Positions 17,732 through 26,484 of a stretch of 64,000 nt of DNA are shown piece by piece (the first letter of the stretch is position 1; each line of letters begins with the position of its first letter). Position numbers and translations under genes: made by a program. The notes under the pieces are model-generated. The model saw only the letters and a program-made list of their open reading frames with translations. It was not told the DNA's origin and made no database searches. The stretch spans positions 62,001 through 126,000 of the forward strand of contig NZ_FREV01000001.1 in the NCBI RefSeq assembly GCF_900143545.1. Reading direction: 5' to 3'. The DNA is from Loktanella sp. Alg231-35 (GTDB taxonomy: Bacteria > Pseudomonadota > Alphaproteobacteria > Rhodobacterales > Rhodobacteraceae).

Positions 17732-18567
17732 CTCAGAATTTCCATGCCAAGAAAATCGTATTCCGTGCGACCGCCCCGAAAACTCAGCCCTTGAATAGCA
17801 ACCGTCGCGATGACCTGCGCACGCACGCCACTGGTCAAAAGCCCTTCGGCCTGCACCGTGTATACGGGTCCTTCTGTGCCACCCAGCCAGACCGACGCCG
17901 TGCCCAATCGCGGCATCGACAGCCCCTGACTGCGCCGTTCGACAATTGTGCTCACATCGCTTGGCCCTAGCCCCGGTATCGCTGCCAAAAGCGGGGGCGG
18001 GGCGGTAATGGGGTTAATCTGCGCGTCTATGTTATAGGTTGTCAGAACGCGGCGGGCCTCAAGGCTTGCCTCTTGCGGAAACCCTAGTTCTGTCAGCAGC
18101 AGCGCGATTGAGCGGAAATTGCCGCGTTCGCCTTCGTCACCACGCTGCGTGATAATGGCACGCGCGATGGTCACCGCATCGAATGCATCAATGCCTTGTC
18201 CTTCGCCAAGTTGCTGCAAAGTTGGTGCCAACAGTTGCACCGGTGCCTGATTGATGTCGAGCTTGCCGCCCTCATCAAAAATCCGGTAGGTCACTTGCCC
18301 TTCAGCCATCGTAATCGTGACGGGGGTCCCGTCCCGCAAGCTCCGGGCCTGATCCGGCTCGTACCGCCCAAGATCGGCGAGCGCGACGTTCAGCCCGCTG
18401 CGCGCCAGTTCAACCGCGCGTCCTGTTTCGACTTCGGCGCGTGTGGACAACGCTGTCTGGCGTTGTGTCGCCAGATAACTGGCCGCGGCCAGCAACATGC
18501 CGAGCGATATCCAAAGGACAGTCAGCAGGATGAACCCGCGAAAACGGCCTCTGCTTTGGGAGGTCAT
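17728..18567 (-). CDS. gspK: Minor pseudopilin GspK
   Basis: 279 residues from ATG 18567, overlapping the gspJ stop (ATGA). A short positive leader, then the prepilin site RFRG|FILLTVLWISLGMLLAAASYL. The large periplasmic domain carries GGKLDINQAP and IPGLGPSDVSTIVERR, the helix-hairpin-helix-like repeats typical of GspK. By family knowledge it lacks the Glu at position 5, as here (FILLT), and caps the pseudopilus tip with GspI and GspJ. Confidence 0.88.
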   Translation of the reverse strand: MTSQSRGRFRGFILLTVLWISLGMLLAAASYLATQRQTALSTRAEVETGRAVELARSGLNVALADLGRYEPDQARSLRDGTPVTITMAEGQVTYRIFDEGGKLDINQAPVQLLAPTLQQLGEGQGIDAFDAVTIARAIITQRGDEGERGNFRSIALLLTELGFPQEASLEARRVLTTYNIDAQINPITAPPPLLAAIPGLGPSDVSTIVERRSQGLSMPRLGTASVWLGGTEGPVYTVQAEGLLTSGVRAQVIATVAIQGLSFRGGRTEYDFLGMEILR

Positions 18568-19232
18568 CGCAACTCGCAATCGTCGTTGTCCAACCCGACA
18601 ATCCCGGTGCGGGATACACATGATGCGCTGTGGGTCGCGGGCATCTTTGCCACGATCATCCTGTCAGCACCTCTTTCCAGCGCAACGGCAGAGGGCAGAC
18701 CTTGTTCCGGCTGTGGTTCATACGTCCATTCACCGCCGTTAAAGCTGTTGGCTTTGGCAAAGAAATAGACAAATCGCAGAGGAACATCCGTGATGATCAC
18801 GGTACTCGGGCGCGCGGTTTCATCCACTAGCCGGACGTCACGGATGTCAAAATGGCGCGCGGCATCAAGGCGGTACAATCCATCTTCGTCTCTGATGATA
18901 TCAAGGCTGATCATCACCGGGCGGTCGGTGCGTATGGTGCCATCATCCACGACCAGCCGCATCTGCGTTGGCGTGCCGACAAAACGACCCACAACCGCTT
19001 CATACCCATCTGTGGTCGCTGACCCGGCCCAAGCCTGCAAGACACGGCGCGCTGTCAGCCAATCTGTCGCCTCTTGTTGCAGCGGGTTCGGCTGCATTGC
19101 CGTCTGGCGTAGACCCCAGGTGGCGCTTGTCATCAAGGCCAGCGTCAGGGCGGCGACCGTCAGCGCGACCAAGGCCTCTGCCAGCACAAAACCGCGCTGA
19201 GAGCGGTGGCGATATCGTCTGCGTCTAATCAT
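18564..19232 (-). CDS. gspJ: Minor pseudopilin GspJ
   Basis: 222 residues. Leader RRRRYRHRSQRG is cleaved before FVLAEALVALTVAALTLALM, with Glu at position 5. The globular part, DGYEAVVGRFVGTP to DNDDCELR, fits GspJ in size and place, but the sequence is divergent and the name rests largely on gene order between gspI and gspK. Start overlaps the gspI stop (ATGA), and its stop overlaps the gspK start. Confidence 0.78.
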   Translation of the reverse strand: MIRRRRYRHRSQRGFVLAEALVALTVAALTLALMTSATWGLRQTAMQPNPLQQEATDWLTARRVLQAWAGSATTDGYEAVVGRFVGTPTQMRLVVDDGTIRTDRPVMISLDIIRDEDGLYRLDAARHFDIRDVRLVDETARPSTVIITDVPLRFVYFFAKANSFNGGEWTYEPQPEQGLPSAVALERGADRMIVAKMPATHSASCVSRTGIVGLDNDDCELR

Positions 19233-19627
19233 AGCGGGGTCTGCCGATAACGAATGCCACGCAGGACCAATGGACTGCCATCGGGGCGCGGAGATTCAAC
19301 AGTGACATAGATAAAGGCGAGCTCTCCGGATTGGACCGGGCCCAGCGTCATATCAGGGGTGCCACGTTCCGTAACGCTGAGCGACCATTCCAGTCCTTGT
19401 ATCGTGCCGCTGTCCTGCAAACCGATGCGCAGTGGCAGATCGATACCAACACGGTCCAGCACCTGTGTGGCAACCAGCATCTGTTCGGCCTGCACGTCTG
19501 CCCGGCGCTCCATAAACAGCCCTTGGGATAGGGCTTGATAAAACCCAGTCACAGCCATTGTTGCGATAGCCAGGGACACCAGCGTTTCCACAAGCGTAAA
19601 ACCCCGCGATGGCCGGCGGCGCCTCAT
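19229..19627 (-). CDS. gspI: Minor pseudopilin GspI
   Basis: 132 residues from ATG 19627 (an upstream in-frame start lies inside gspH). Leader MRRRRPSRG is cleaved before FTLVETLVSLAIATMAVTGFYQ, with Glu at position 5. The C-terminal part, GLEWSLSVTERG to GIRYRQTPL, matches the short GspI layout. Overlaps gspH at its start and gspJ at its end by ATGA. Confidence 0.82.
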   Translation of the reverse strand: MRRRRPSRGFTLVETLVSLAIATMAVTGFYQALSQGLFMERRADVQAEQMLVATQVLDRVGIDLPLRIGLQDSGTIQGLEWSLSVTERGTPDMTLGPVQSGELAFIYVTVESPRPDGSPLVLRGIRYRQTPL

Positions 19628-20052
19628 GGTGACAACCTCACTTGTCCCGTCAACCAATCCACGCCCACGGTTCGGGTCAGATCACCAGACACCAGCACCA
19701 GTTCCAATCCCTCACTTTCACCCGAGGGACGGATGGCTATTGTCGCGGACTCTGTTGGGCTGGTCACACCGCGGCCGAATACATGCGTTTCAATTGGGGT
19801 CGAGACGCGCATGTCTGGTTGCGAATAAATCACCTCTACAGGGCGTCCCGTTTCGGCAGCCTGCAGGCGAGCCTGCTGAAACATCAACGCGATGGAGGCC
19901 ACATCATTTTCCAACTGCGCCTTTTCGGTACGGCCCAGCGCAAAGATCGAGATCGTGCCGATTAGCACCACAATGGCGACAGTGACCAGCATCTCAACCG
20001 CGGCAAAGCCCTGCGCGTTGCGCCATTGGGTTGGGCGTCTAGCCTTCCACAT
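19624..20052 (-). CDS. gspH: Minor pseudopilin GspH
   Basis: 142 residues. Two starts are possible, ATG 20052 or ATG 20058, both overlapping the gspG end; no clear ribosome site decides. Leader MWKARRPTQWRNAQG, then FAAVEMLVTVAIVVLIGTISI with Glu at position 5. The periplasmic part (MFQQARLQAAETGRPVEVIY) is like GspH/FimT. Sits between gspG and gspI in a chain of overlapping genes. Confidence 0.82.
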   Translation of the reverse strand: MWKARRPTQWRNAQGFAAVEMLVTVAIVVLIGTISIFALGRTEKAQLENDVASIALMFQQARLQAAETGRPVEVIYSQPDMRVSTPIETHVFGRGVTSPTESATIAIRPSGESEGLELVLVSGDLTRTVGVDWLTGQVRLSP

Positions 20053-20476
20053 CGGCATCAACGCCAGTACCACCAGCGCGCCCGTCCGCACCCAACGACC
20101 GCACCCGCACCTGCCCTTCGTCAAGGATATAGATGTAGGCACCGCCCCATGGATCAGCGGGCAAGTTGCCGTCACGCAGATATGGCCCGGCCCAACCGGG
20201 TACATTTGTCGGGTTGGCAATCAAGGACGTCAACCCTTCGTCTTGGGTCGGGTAACGCCCGGTTTCGATCAGGAAAATATCCAACGCGCTGCGCAATTGC
20301 GAAATCTGCGCCTCGGCGGCACTCACCTGCGAAGATTGCAACTGACGGATCGCACCAGTGCCCACCAACCCGATCAGAAGACCGACAATAGCCACAACAA
20401 CCAGCATCTCGACCAGCGAAAACCCCGCGTCGGCAGGGCGGCGGCGCGCGGGCCGCTTTCTAGAAAGAGATGGCAT
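20039..20476 (-). CDS. gspG: Major pseudopilin GspG
   Basis: 145 residues from ATG 20476, overlapping gspF by 17 bases. The leader MPSLSRKRPARRRPADAG is cleaved before FSLVEMLVVVAIVGLLIGLV, with the conserved Glu at position 5. The C-terminal fold is typical of GspG: GRYPTQDEGLTSLIANP, WAGPYLRDG, LPADPWGGAYIYI, then SLGADGRAGGTG, the acidic/Gly loop that binds calcium in the family. It is the main subunit of the pseudopilus that pushes cargo through GspD. Confidence 0.93.
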   Translation of the reverse strand: MPSLSRKRPARRRPADAGFSLVEMLVVVAIVGLLIGLVGTGAIRQLQSSQVSAAEAQISQLRSALDIFLIETGRYPTQDEGLTSLIANPTNVPGWAGPYLRDGNLPADPWGGAYIYILDEGQVRVRSLGADGRAGGTGVDADVEG

Positions 20477-21689
20477 TGACGGATACGATAGCTGAAAACA
20501 GGGCATAAAGGCTTACTCCGATCATCAACCCGACACCTACAATAAGTGCGGGCTGGAATAGTAGAAGAAATCTCTCAAGGTCACGATCAGCGGCTTCTCG
20601 CATATCGCCAGAGGTCCGGCTGATCATACCACCCAAATCGCCGGCCTCTTCGCCGATGCGGATCATCTCTAGGGACTCGCGCGGTAACAGGTCCGTTGTG
20701 CCTAGCGCCGCTGACAGCGCTGCACCGCTTTCGACCTGTTTGGTCACGTCACTCATACCTGTGCGCACTGGTCCAATGGGCGCGGATTTGGAAACGACCC
20801 GCAAAGCACCACTTAGCGTGATTTCGCGGCTCAGCATTGCGCCAAGCACATGCAGTAACAGCATCATCTGGTTGCGAAGCACGAGGCGGCGAATAATCGG
20901 CACGCGGTTACCCAGTCGGCTGAGGATACCGCCCAGCAATCCACGACGTGCCGCAAGATAGATCGCCAGACCCAACCCAATCGCCGCAAGCGCGATGATC
21001 GGCCAAAGTGCAGAAAGAAAGCCAGAAACGGCAAAGACGGCCCGACCCATTGTCGGCACCAGTTCGATCCGGTCTTCGACCAACGGCAGGAACTGCGGGA
21101 TGATCGCCACCATGATCAGGCCGACAGATAGAACGGCAACCGTCAGCAAGATGCCCGGATACATCAGCCCCGTGACAATGCGGCGCCGCGTATCAAGGCG
21201 GTTCTGCATGATATCGGCGGCGGTGGACAGCGCGCTTGCCATATCACCTGAAACCTCGGCCCCGCTGATCAATGACAGGGTGACCGGATCGTCCACACCC
21301 GCCTTTTCCCGCATGGCCGCTGACAAGGCCGCACCCTCGCGCAGCCGGTCCCTTACTTTCAGCGCGGCTTTTGATATCGGGGCCTCGCCACCGTCACCAA
21401 TAATGGCCAGCGCACGCTCTGACTGAATCTGGCGGCCGGACAGTTTGGCAAGCCGGACCAAGAAATCCGTGGTTTGGCGCGGGGTCAGCTGATCAGCGCG
21501 GCGGCGACCAAAGCCTTTGGTCCGCGCAGGTCCGGTGCCTTCATCTGCTGAAAGGCTGACGGGGAAAAGTCCCTGCTCTCGCAGGACGCGCATTGCGTCC
21601 TTTTGATCAGCCCCATGGACCTGACCCGATTGCTTTGCACCCGTCGCATCACGCGCGACGTATATAAATGACTTCTGCCCCTGCTCCAC
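20460..21689 (-). CDS. gspF: Type II secretion inner-membrane protein GspF
   Basis: 409 residues, GTG start at 21689, 12 bases after the gspE stop. The N-terminal part FIYVARDATGAKQSGQVHGADQ is typical of GspF/PilC. Two T2SSF repeats follow: LTPRQTTDFLVRLAKLSG to EKAGVDDP, and NQMMLLLHVLGAMLSREITLSGALRVV to RIGEEAGDLGGM, read in parts. Three membrane segments, the last near LFQPALIVGVGLMIGVSLYALFSAIV. It is the inner-membrane platform for the GspE ATPase. Confidence 0.94.
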   Translation of the reverse strand: MEQGQKSFIYVARDATGAKQSGQVHGADQKDAMRVLREQGLFPVSLSADEGTGPARTKGFGRRRADQLTPRQTTDFLVRLAKLSGRQIQSERALAIIGDGGEAPISKAALKVRDRLREGAALSAAMREKAGVDDPVTLSLISGAEVSGDMASALSTAADIMQNRLDTRRRIVTGLMYPGILLTVAVLSVGLIMVAIIPQFLPLVEDRIELVPTMGRAVFAVSGFLSALWPIIALAAIGLGLAIYLAARRGLLGGILSRLGNRVPIIRRLVLRNQMMLLLHVLGAMLSREITLSGALRVVSKSAPIGPVRTGMSDVTKQVESGAALSAALGTTDLLPRESLEMIRIGEEAGDLGGMISRTSGDMREAADRDLERFLLLFQPALIVGVGLMIGVSLYALFSAIVSVNAISF

Positions 21690-21701
21690 CTTATCCCGCC
21701 T

Positions 21702-23423
21702 TTAGAAAGACTTCACACCAAGAACACGCATTACTTCTTCCAAAGTCGTCTGCCCTTCCGCGACCATCCGCACGCCTTCGCTTGCCATCGTGCGCACGCC
21801 AGTTGACGCATCTTTGCCAGCAAGGGCAAGTTCTTCTGGTTCCATCGCTTCGAACAGGGCCAAACGGCCCCGAAACCCCGTCTGGTTGCACGCGTCACAA
21901 CCCACTGACGTCTTCAAATTCCAAGTAGTTGGGTCAGTATGACCACCTGTGCGCTGATCTAGCTGCGTAAAAAGTGTGCGTGTCTGATCATCTGCAACCA
22001 CCGCACAAGTCGTGCAGACACGCCGTACAAGGCGCTGCGCCGCAACAAGGCGCACAACAGATTTCATCAAGTATTCGGGCACACCAAGATCAATCAGACG
22101 GGTTGCCGCATCATGGGCGCTGTTGGTGTGCAAAGTGGAAAACACCAGGTGGCCGGTCATGGCAGCACGAACTGCAAGCTCAGCCGTTTCGCTATCACGA
22201 ATTTCGCCCACCATAATAACGTCGGGGTCATGGCGCAGCACGGTGCGCAGAGCGGCGGCAAAGGTCCAGCCCAGTTCAGCGTTCACTTCGATCTGCTGTA
22301 GGCCGGGTGTCTGAATTTCTACGGGGTTCTCAATCGTGACGATCTTGCGCCGCGTTTCGTTCAGCGCATTCATCGCGGCATGCAGCGTTGTCGTCTTACC
22401 GCTGCCCGTTGGGCCGGTAACAAGGATCAAGCCATTGGGCTGCGCAATCGCGGCACCCAGCCGTTCCGACACATGCGCTGGCAGATGCAGGTCTTTGAGC
22501 TTGGACAACCCTTCGTGATTGTCCAGCAGGCGCAGCACAATCGCTTCGCCATGGATCATCGGTGCACTGGCCACACGCATATCAATCTCGCGACCGGACA
22601 AGCGCTGGCGAATTCGGCCATCCTGCGGCAGGCGACGTTCACTGATGTCCATACCTGCGAGGATCTTGAGGCGCGAAACGACACCTTCGTAAATGCCGGG
22701 ATCGGGGCTTTGAACCTCGGTCAGTTCTCCATCAACCCGCAAACGGACGCGCGCAGAGGTCGCCGCTTGCACGGGTTCAAGGTGGATATCTGTCGCGCGC
22801 ATCTCAATCGCAGCATCGAACAGTGTTTCCAGATAGCGGACAGTCGGCGCGTTGTTGGCAAGCTCGGTCAGCTTGTCGGTATCAAGGTCAAGCCCATCGG
22901 ATGGCGCGACAAGATCGCTGGCATCGGGGGCCTCGGCCTGTGCCGCTGCTTTGTCGCGTGCCATCGCCATTTCGATGTCGCGGTCAGTGGCAATGCCAAC
23001 GGACAACCCGGCGCCAAAAATCATCTCAAGCGCGGCAATGGCATTGTCATCAAACGGATCGGCAACAGCAAAAAACGCGCGATCTGGCGCGATCTCAAGC
23101 GGGACAATCGCCGAACGGCGCAAGTAATCCGCCGACAAGCGCGGATCTTCGGGCAGACGCACCGGCATATCGTCTAGCGTAACCAGCGGACTGTTGAGAT
23201 GTTCCGCACAAGCTCGCGCCCATTCTTTCTGGGAAATCAGCCCCAGCCGATCCAGTACGGCACGCACTGGTTGTCCAGTCGCTGCCGCTGCATCTTTGAC
23301 TTTTTGCAAATCGTGATCAGACAGCGTTCCATTCTCAAGGAAGATCGCCGGAATGCGGCCGCGCATTGGAACGTCAACGAGCAAGTCTTTTGCCTTTGAT
23401 TCGAGGGCAGATAGCGCTGCCAC
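21702..23423 (-). CDS. gspE: Type II secretion ATPase GspE
   Basis: 573 residues from a GTG start at 23423. An N-terminal MshEN-like domain is followed by the ATPase: Walker A GPTGSGKTTT, the Asp box ENPVEIQTPGLQQIEV, Walker B VIMVGEIRDSETAELAVRA and the His box TGHLVFSTLHTNSA. The tetracysteine zinc module is present as CTTC and CDAC. It powers pseudopilus assembly. First gene of the minus-strand block; its leader has an 8-base inverted repeat (23430-23454) and faces the divergent DUF1800 gene. Confidence 0.95.
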   Translation of the reverse strand: MAALSALESKAKDLLVDVPMRGRIPAIFLENGTLSDHDLQKVKDAAAATGQPVRAVLDRLGLISQKEWARACAEHLNSPLVTLDDMPVRLPEDPRLSADYLRRSAIVPLEIAPDRAFFAVADPFDDNAIAALEMIFGAGLSVGIATDRDIEMAMARDKAAAQAEAPDASDLVAPSDGLDLDTDKLTELANNAPTVRYLETLFDAAIEMRATDIHLEPVQAATSARVRLRVDGELTEVQSPDPGIYEGVVSRLKILAGMDISERRLPQDGRIRQRLSGREIDMRVASAPMIHGEAIVLRLLDNHEGLSKLKDLHLPAHVSERLGAAIAQPNGLILVTGPTGSGKTTTLHAAMNALNETRRKIVTIENPVEIQTPGLQQIEVNAELGWTFAAALRTVLRHDPDVIMVGEIRDSETAELAVRAAMTGHLVFSTLHTNSAHDAATRLIDLGVPEYLMKSVVRLVAAQRLVRRVCTTCAVVADDQTRTLFTQLDQRTGGHTDPTTWNLKTSVGCDACNQTGFRGRLALFEAMEPEELALAGKDASTGVRTMASEGVRMVAEGQTTLEEVMRVLGVKSF

Positions 23424-23429
23424 GTGATT

Positions 23430-23454
23430 CTACTGTTTCCACTTGCAACAGTAG
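23430..23454. repeat. Inverted repeat directly upstream of gspE
   Basis: CTACTGTT (23430-23437) and AACAGTAG (23447-23454) are perfect 8-base arms around a 9-base spacer, ending only 6 bases from the gspE start codon. It could be an operator for the divergent promoter region or a hairpin that hides the gspE ribosome site. Confidence 0.5.
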
Positions 23455-23712
23455 TTGCTCTGCACATGGTAAATCCATGTCTAAGTTTGCGGCAAACGGA
23501 CCGAATTGGAACGAAAAGGTGGATATACCGTACAAATTCTGGCAAGTGTTCGCAGATTAGCAACGGTTGTAAGCGTTTTCGCGCCTATTCGTGTCAAAAC
23601 TATGGACGAAGTTGATTTCATGAGATTTTCCGAAGCATGTTCATTCACATTCCATTTACCTAGTTGGCCTGCACTCCGCTTGCCGACCGTACCCACAGCA
23701 GAGAGCATCCAT

Positions 23713-26448
23713 ATGAAACTCGTCAGCACCAGACTGCTCGTCGCCACACCAATGTTTGTCTCCGCCATGGCCACAAGCGCCCTGGCCCAAGAAGCTGCCA
23801 TCGCAAACCCATCCGCTGTTTCCGACAGCGCGGTCACTGCCGCTTCGCTTGAAACGAGTTCGGTCGTTATTCCACTGCGTGTTTCCGTGCCTGCCGATGG
23901 CACCTATGTATTCACTTCCCCCGCCGACAACGATGTGACGCTGTCTGTTGATGGATCGGTTGTCTTGGTTGTGCCCGCAGGCGGCAACGCCAACGCGCAA
24001 CCATTCCGCGTGATCACATCACTGAAAGCGGGCGATCACCTGATCGAATTCCAGGGCGAAAACCTTTCGGTTGAGCAAGTTGCGCTAGTTTCGTTTAACG
24101 CTTTGGGTGACGCACCCGTTAGCCTCGCCAATGTGGCTGAGGCGCTGTCGACTGAACAGGCACGGACCTTCTCTGCTGGAGTTGCGGCACAGCCCGGTTC
24201 TTCTGCGGGCGGTTCATCCACGTCCGAAACAACGACAACTCCTTCGGCACCTGAAATGCAGGTTGCTTCGCTGAACACTTCTGCTTCACGCGAACCTTTT
24301 GTGATTGGCGGCACCTCGTCCGAGGCAAGCGCTGCGCGCGCGCCCGAAGGTTCTTCAAGCCGCAGTGCGACGTCTTCGGGTTCTGATAGTGGCGGTGGTG
24401 GCGTTTTCCGCCGGTCTGTTGAGGGCGCTATCAACTCTGTCATGCAGGCAACCGGTGGCGGGGATGGTGGCACTACAACACCTACTCCAACACCTACTCC
24501 AACTCCGACCCCCACTCCAACGCCAACGCCAACACCTACTCCAACTCCAACGCCAACGCCGACCCCCACTCCAACGCCTACTCCGACACCTACTCCAACT
24601 CCGACCCCCACACCTACTCCGACACCAACGCCAACACCTACTCCGACACCAACGCCAACGCCAACGCCCACTCCGACACCTGTGCCGGATGACATGGCGA
24701 TCTCAAGTGCGTTGACACCACCAACGGATGTGACGTTGACCGAAGCGGTTCAGTTGACGGCTGGCGCGACGCAGGCTGGTGTTGTGGCCTATACAGGTCA
24801 ATCGCTCTTTGGTGCGGTGATGGATCCGCTGACATTCAACATCGTCAACGTCACGATTGCGCCATCTGGCCGCACGACGACCGTCGATGTGGGCAGTGCA
24901 ACCGGCCAATTCGCGGTGCGTCTGTTCGCAGAGGACCTGACCACAGGTGAAGTCACCGTGACGCTGACAGGCGCATCCACAAACAACCCCAATGTTGCAA
25001 GTGTGCCGGTTTCTTATCAGTTCACAACCGGTGTCCAGGCGGATGGCGTCGGCCAGGCCTTGTCCCGCATGAGCTTTGGCGCGACCGAGGACCTGTATAC
25101 ACGGGTGCGGGCCATGGGCTTTGACGCTTATGTGGCAGAACAGCTGAACCCAGACAGTGTCAGTGATGCGGCGTTCCGGTCGATGAACTTCGACCAGATA
25201 TTGCGACGTGACAACACGAACAACGGGAACATCACCACCCGCTTGTTCTTCCACAATCTTGCCCACTCTGCATTCTCTGAGAAGCAGTTGCAGGATGTGA
25301 TGGGCCAATTCTGGAGCAACCACTTCCACGCGACCAACAAAAACAGCGATGTGCGCGTTCAGGCGATCGAAGACCGTGCGTTCTTCCGCGAGAATGCCTT
25401 TGGTAGCTTTGAAGATCTGCTGCTTTATTCCGCCCGCAGCCCGCTGATGTCGCAATACCTCGACAACGATCAAAGCCGCGCGGGCAACATCAACGAAAAC
25501 TATGGCCGCGAGATCCTTGAACTTCACACCGTTAGTGTCGATGGCGGCTATGGCGACGACGATGTCGTTGCGGTGTCCGAAATCTTCACAGGTTGGAACT
25601 ATGTACGTACCAACCCCAACAACGATGATGAAGCACGGACATATGAGTTCAACTTCAGAGATGACCGTCATGACACTGACGACAAGGTCATCCCGTTCCT
25701 GAACACGACAATTCCCGGTCGAAGCGGTGCCGCAGGTGTTCAGGAAGGTGAAGAACTGATTGCGCTACTCGCCGATGATCCGCGCACGCATTCCTTTATT
25801 TGCGGCAAGATCGTCCAAAAGTTCGTCGCAGATGTGCCGCCCGCAAGTTTTGTAGATCTTTGCACTACGGCATGGGTCGCAACTGACGGCAACATGGGTG
25901 AGGTACTGCGCGCCATCCTGACAGCGCCAGAGTTCATCACAAATGTTGAGTATCAGCGCAACAAAGGCCGCACTCCTTACGAGTTCGTTGTCGGTGTTAT
26001 TCGCGCCCTTGATGCATCGCCCGATGCCGGCGACAGCGATGGCACTTTCTTCGAACGCTTCCGGACTGGATCGGTCAACGCTGGTTTTGATCCCTTCAAC
26101 TTCCCTGCTCCCACAGGACTGCCAGAGAATGGCTCGGCTTGGATGAACTCCGCCGCGTTGATGGGTCAGTATCGTTCGATCGTTGATATTTCCTTCCGTG
26201 AAAACACCTACAACTTTGATATCGGCACTATGGTGGCCGATGCGGGCCTAGTGACCGCTGAAGAGGTCGCCGGTTACTTGCTAACGATCGCAACGGCCGA
26301 CCGGTTCACGCTGGAAGAGTACGAGGCCCTCATTGAACTGCTGAAGGACGAAGATGGTATCTTTGATCCCGTTGGCCAGAACGAGAACGAAGCCTATCAA
26401 CGCGCGGTTGGTCTTCTGGTCGTCCTGCCAAGCCTCCAATTGCAATAA
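23713..26448 (+). CDS. Large exported DUF1800-family protein with Pro-Thr repeat linker
   Basis: 911 residues from ATG 23713. The frame is open upstream to about 23506, but [26 protein letters not shown] is a clear signal peptide. Residues about 27-140 look like a beta sandwich ([20 protein letters not shown], then [20 protein letters not shown]). A Ser/Thr/Gly-rich stretch and 33 consecutive Pro-Thr pairs (residues 257-322) follow, then an Ig-like segment. The C-terminal half, from about residue 440, is DUF1800: [57 protein letters not shown]. The family's biochemical role is not known to me. Followed by DUF1501 and gspL-M-C. Confidence 0.88.
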   Translation: MKLVSTRLLVATPMFVSAMATSALAQEAAIANPSAVSDSAVTAASLETSSVVIPLRVSVPADGTYVFTSPADNDVTLSVDGSVVLVVPAGGNANAQPFRVITSLKAGDHLIEFQGENLSVEQVALVSFNALGDAPVSLANVAEALSTEQARTFSAGVAAQPGSSAGGSSTSETTTTPSAPEMQVASLNTSASREPFVIGGTSSEASAARAPEGSSSRSATSSGSDSGGGGVFRRSVEGAINSVMQATGGGDGGTTTPTPTPTPTPTPTPTPTPTPTPTPTPTPTPTPTPTPTPTPTPTPTPTPTPTPTPTPTPTPTPTPTPTPVPDDMAISSALTPPTDVTLTEAVQLTAGATQAGVVAYTGQSLFGAVMDPLTFNIVNVTIAPSGRTTTVDVGSATGQFAVRLFAEDLTTGEVTVTLTGASTNNPNVASVPVSYQFTTGVQADGVGQALSRMSFGATEDLYTRVRAMGFDAYVAEQLNPDSVSDAAFRSMNFDQILRRDNTNNGNITTRLFFHNLAHSAFSEKQLQDVMGQFWSNHFHATNKNSDVRVQAIEDRAFFRENAFGSFEDLLLYSARSPLMSQYLDNDQSRAGNINENYGREILELHTVSVDGGYGDDDVVAVSEIFTGWNYVRTNPNNDDEARTYEFNFRDDRHDTDDKVIPFLNTTIPGRSGAAGVQEGEELIALLADDPRTHSFICGKIVQKFVADVPPASFVDLCTTAWVATDGNMGEVLRAILTAPEFITNVEYQRNKGRTPYEFVVGVIRALDASPDAGDSDGTFFERFRTGSVNAGFDPFNFPAPTGLPENGSAWMNSAALMGQYRSIVDISFRENTYNFDIGTMVADAGLVTAEEVAGYLLTIATADRFTLEEYEALIELLKDEDGIFDPVGQNENEAYQRAVGLLVVLPSLQLQ
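24481..24681 (+). repeat. Tract encoding 33 consecutive Pro-Thr dipeptides
   Basis: Thirty-three CCN-ACN pairs in a row, followed by Pro-Val-Pro. All four Pro codons and all four Thr codons are used, in blocks that recur (for example CCT ACT CCA ACT CCG ACC at 24493 and 24589). It is a low-complexity extracellular linker inside the DUF1800 gene. On the other strand it reads as Val-Gly repeats, which are not a gene. Confidence 0.95.
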
Positions 26449-26484
26449 GCCTCGGCTCCCATCCGATTAGGAAAGGTATCCAAA

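Noticed and set aside
24481..24681. Possible CRISPR-like or microsatellite array
   Set aside because: No spacers of constant length and no direct repeats of 25-40 bases; the pattern is a coding dipeptide repeat with mixed codons.
24036..24695. Minus-strand frame with long Val-Gly repeats
   Set aside because: It is the reverse complement of the Pro-Thr tract. The plus-strand gene has a signal peptide and a known domain, the minus frame has neither.
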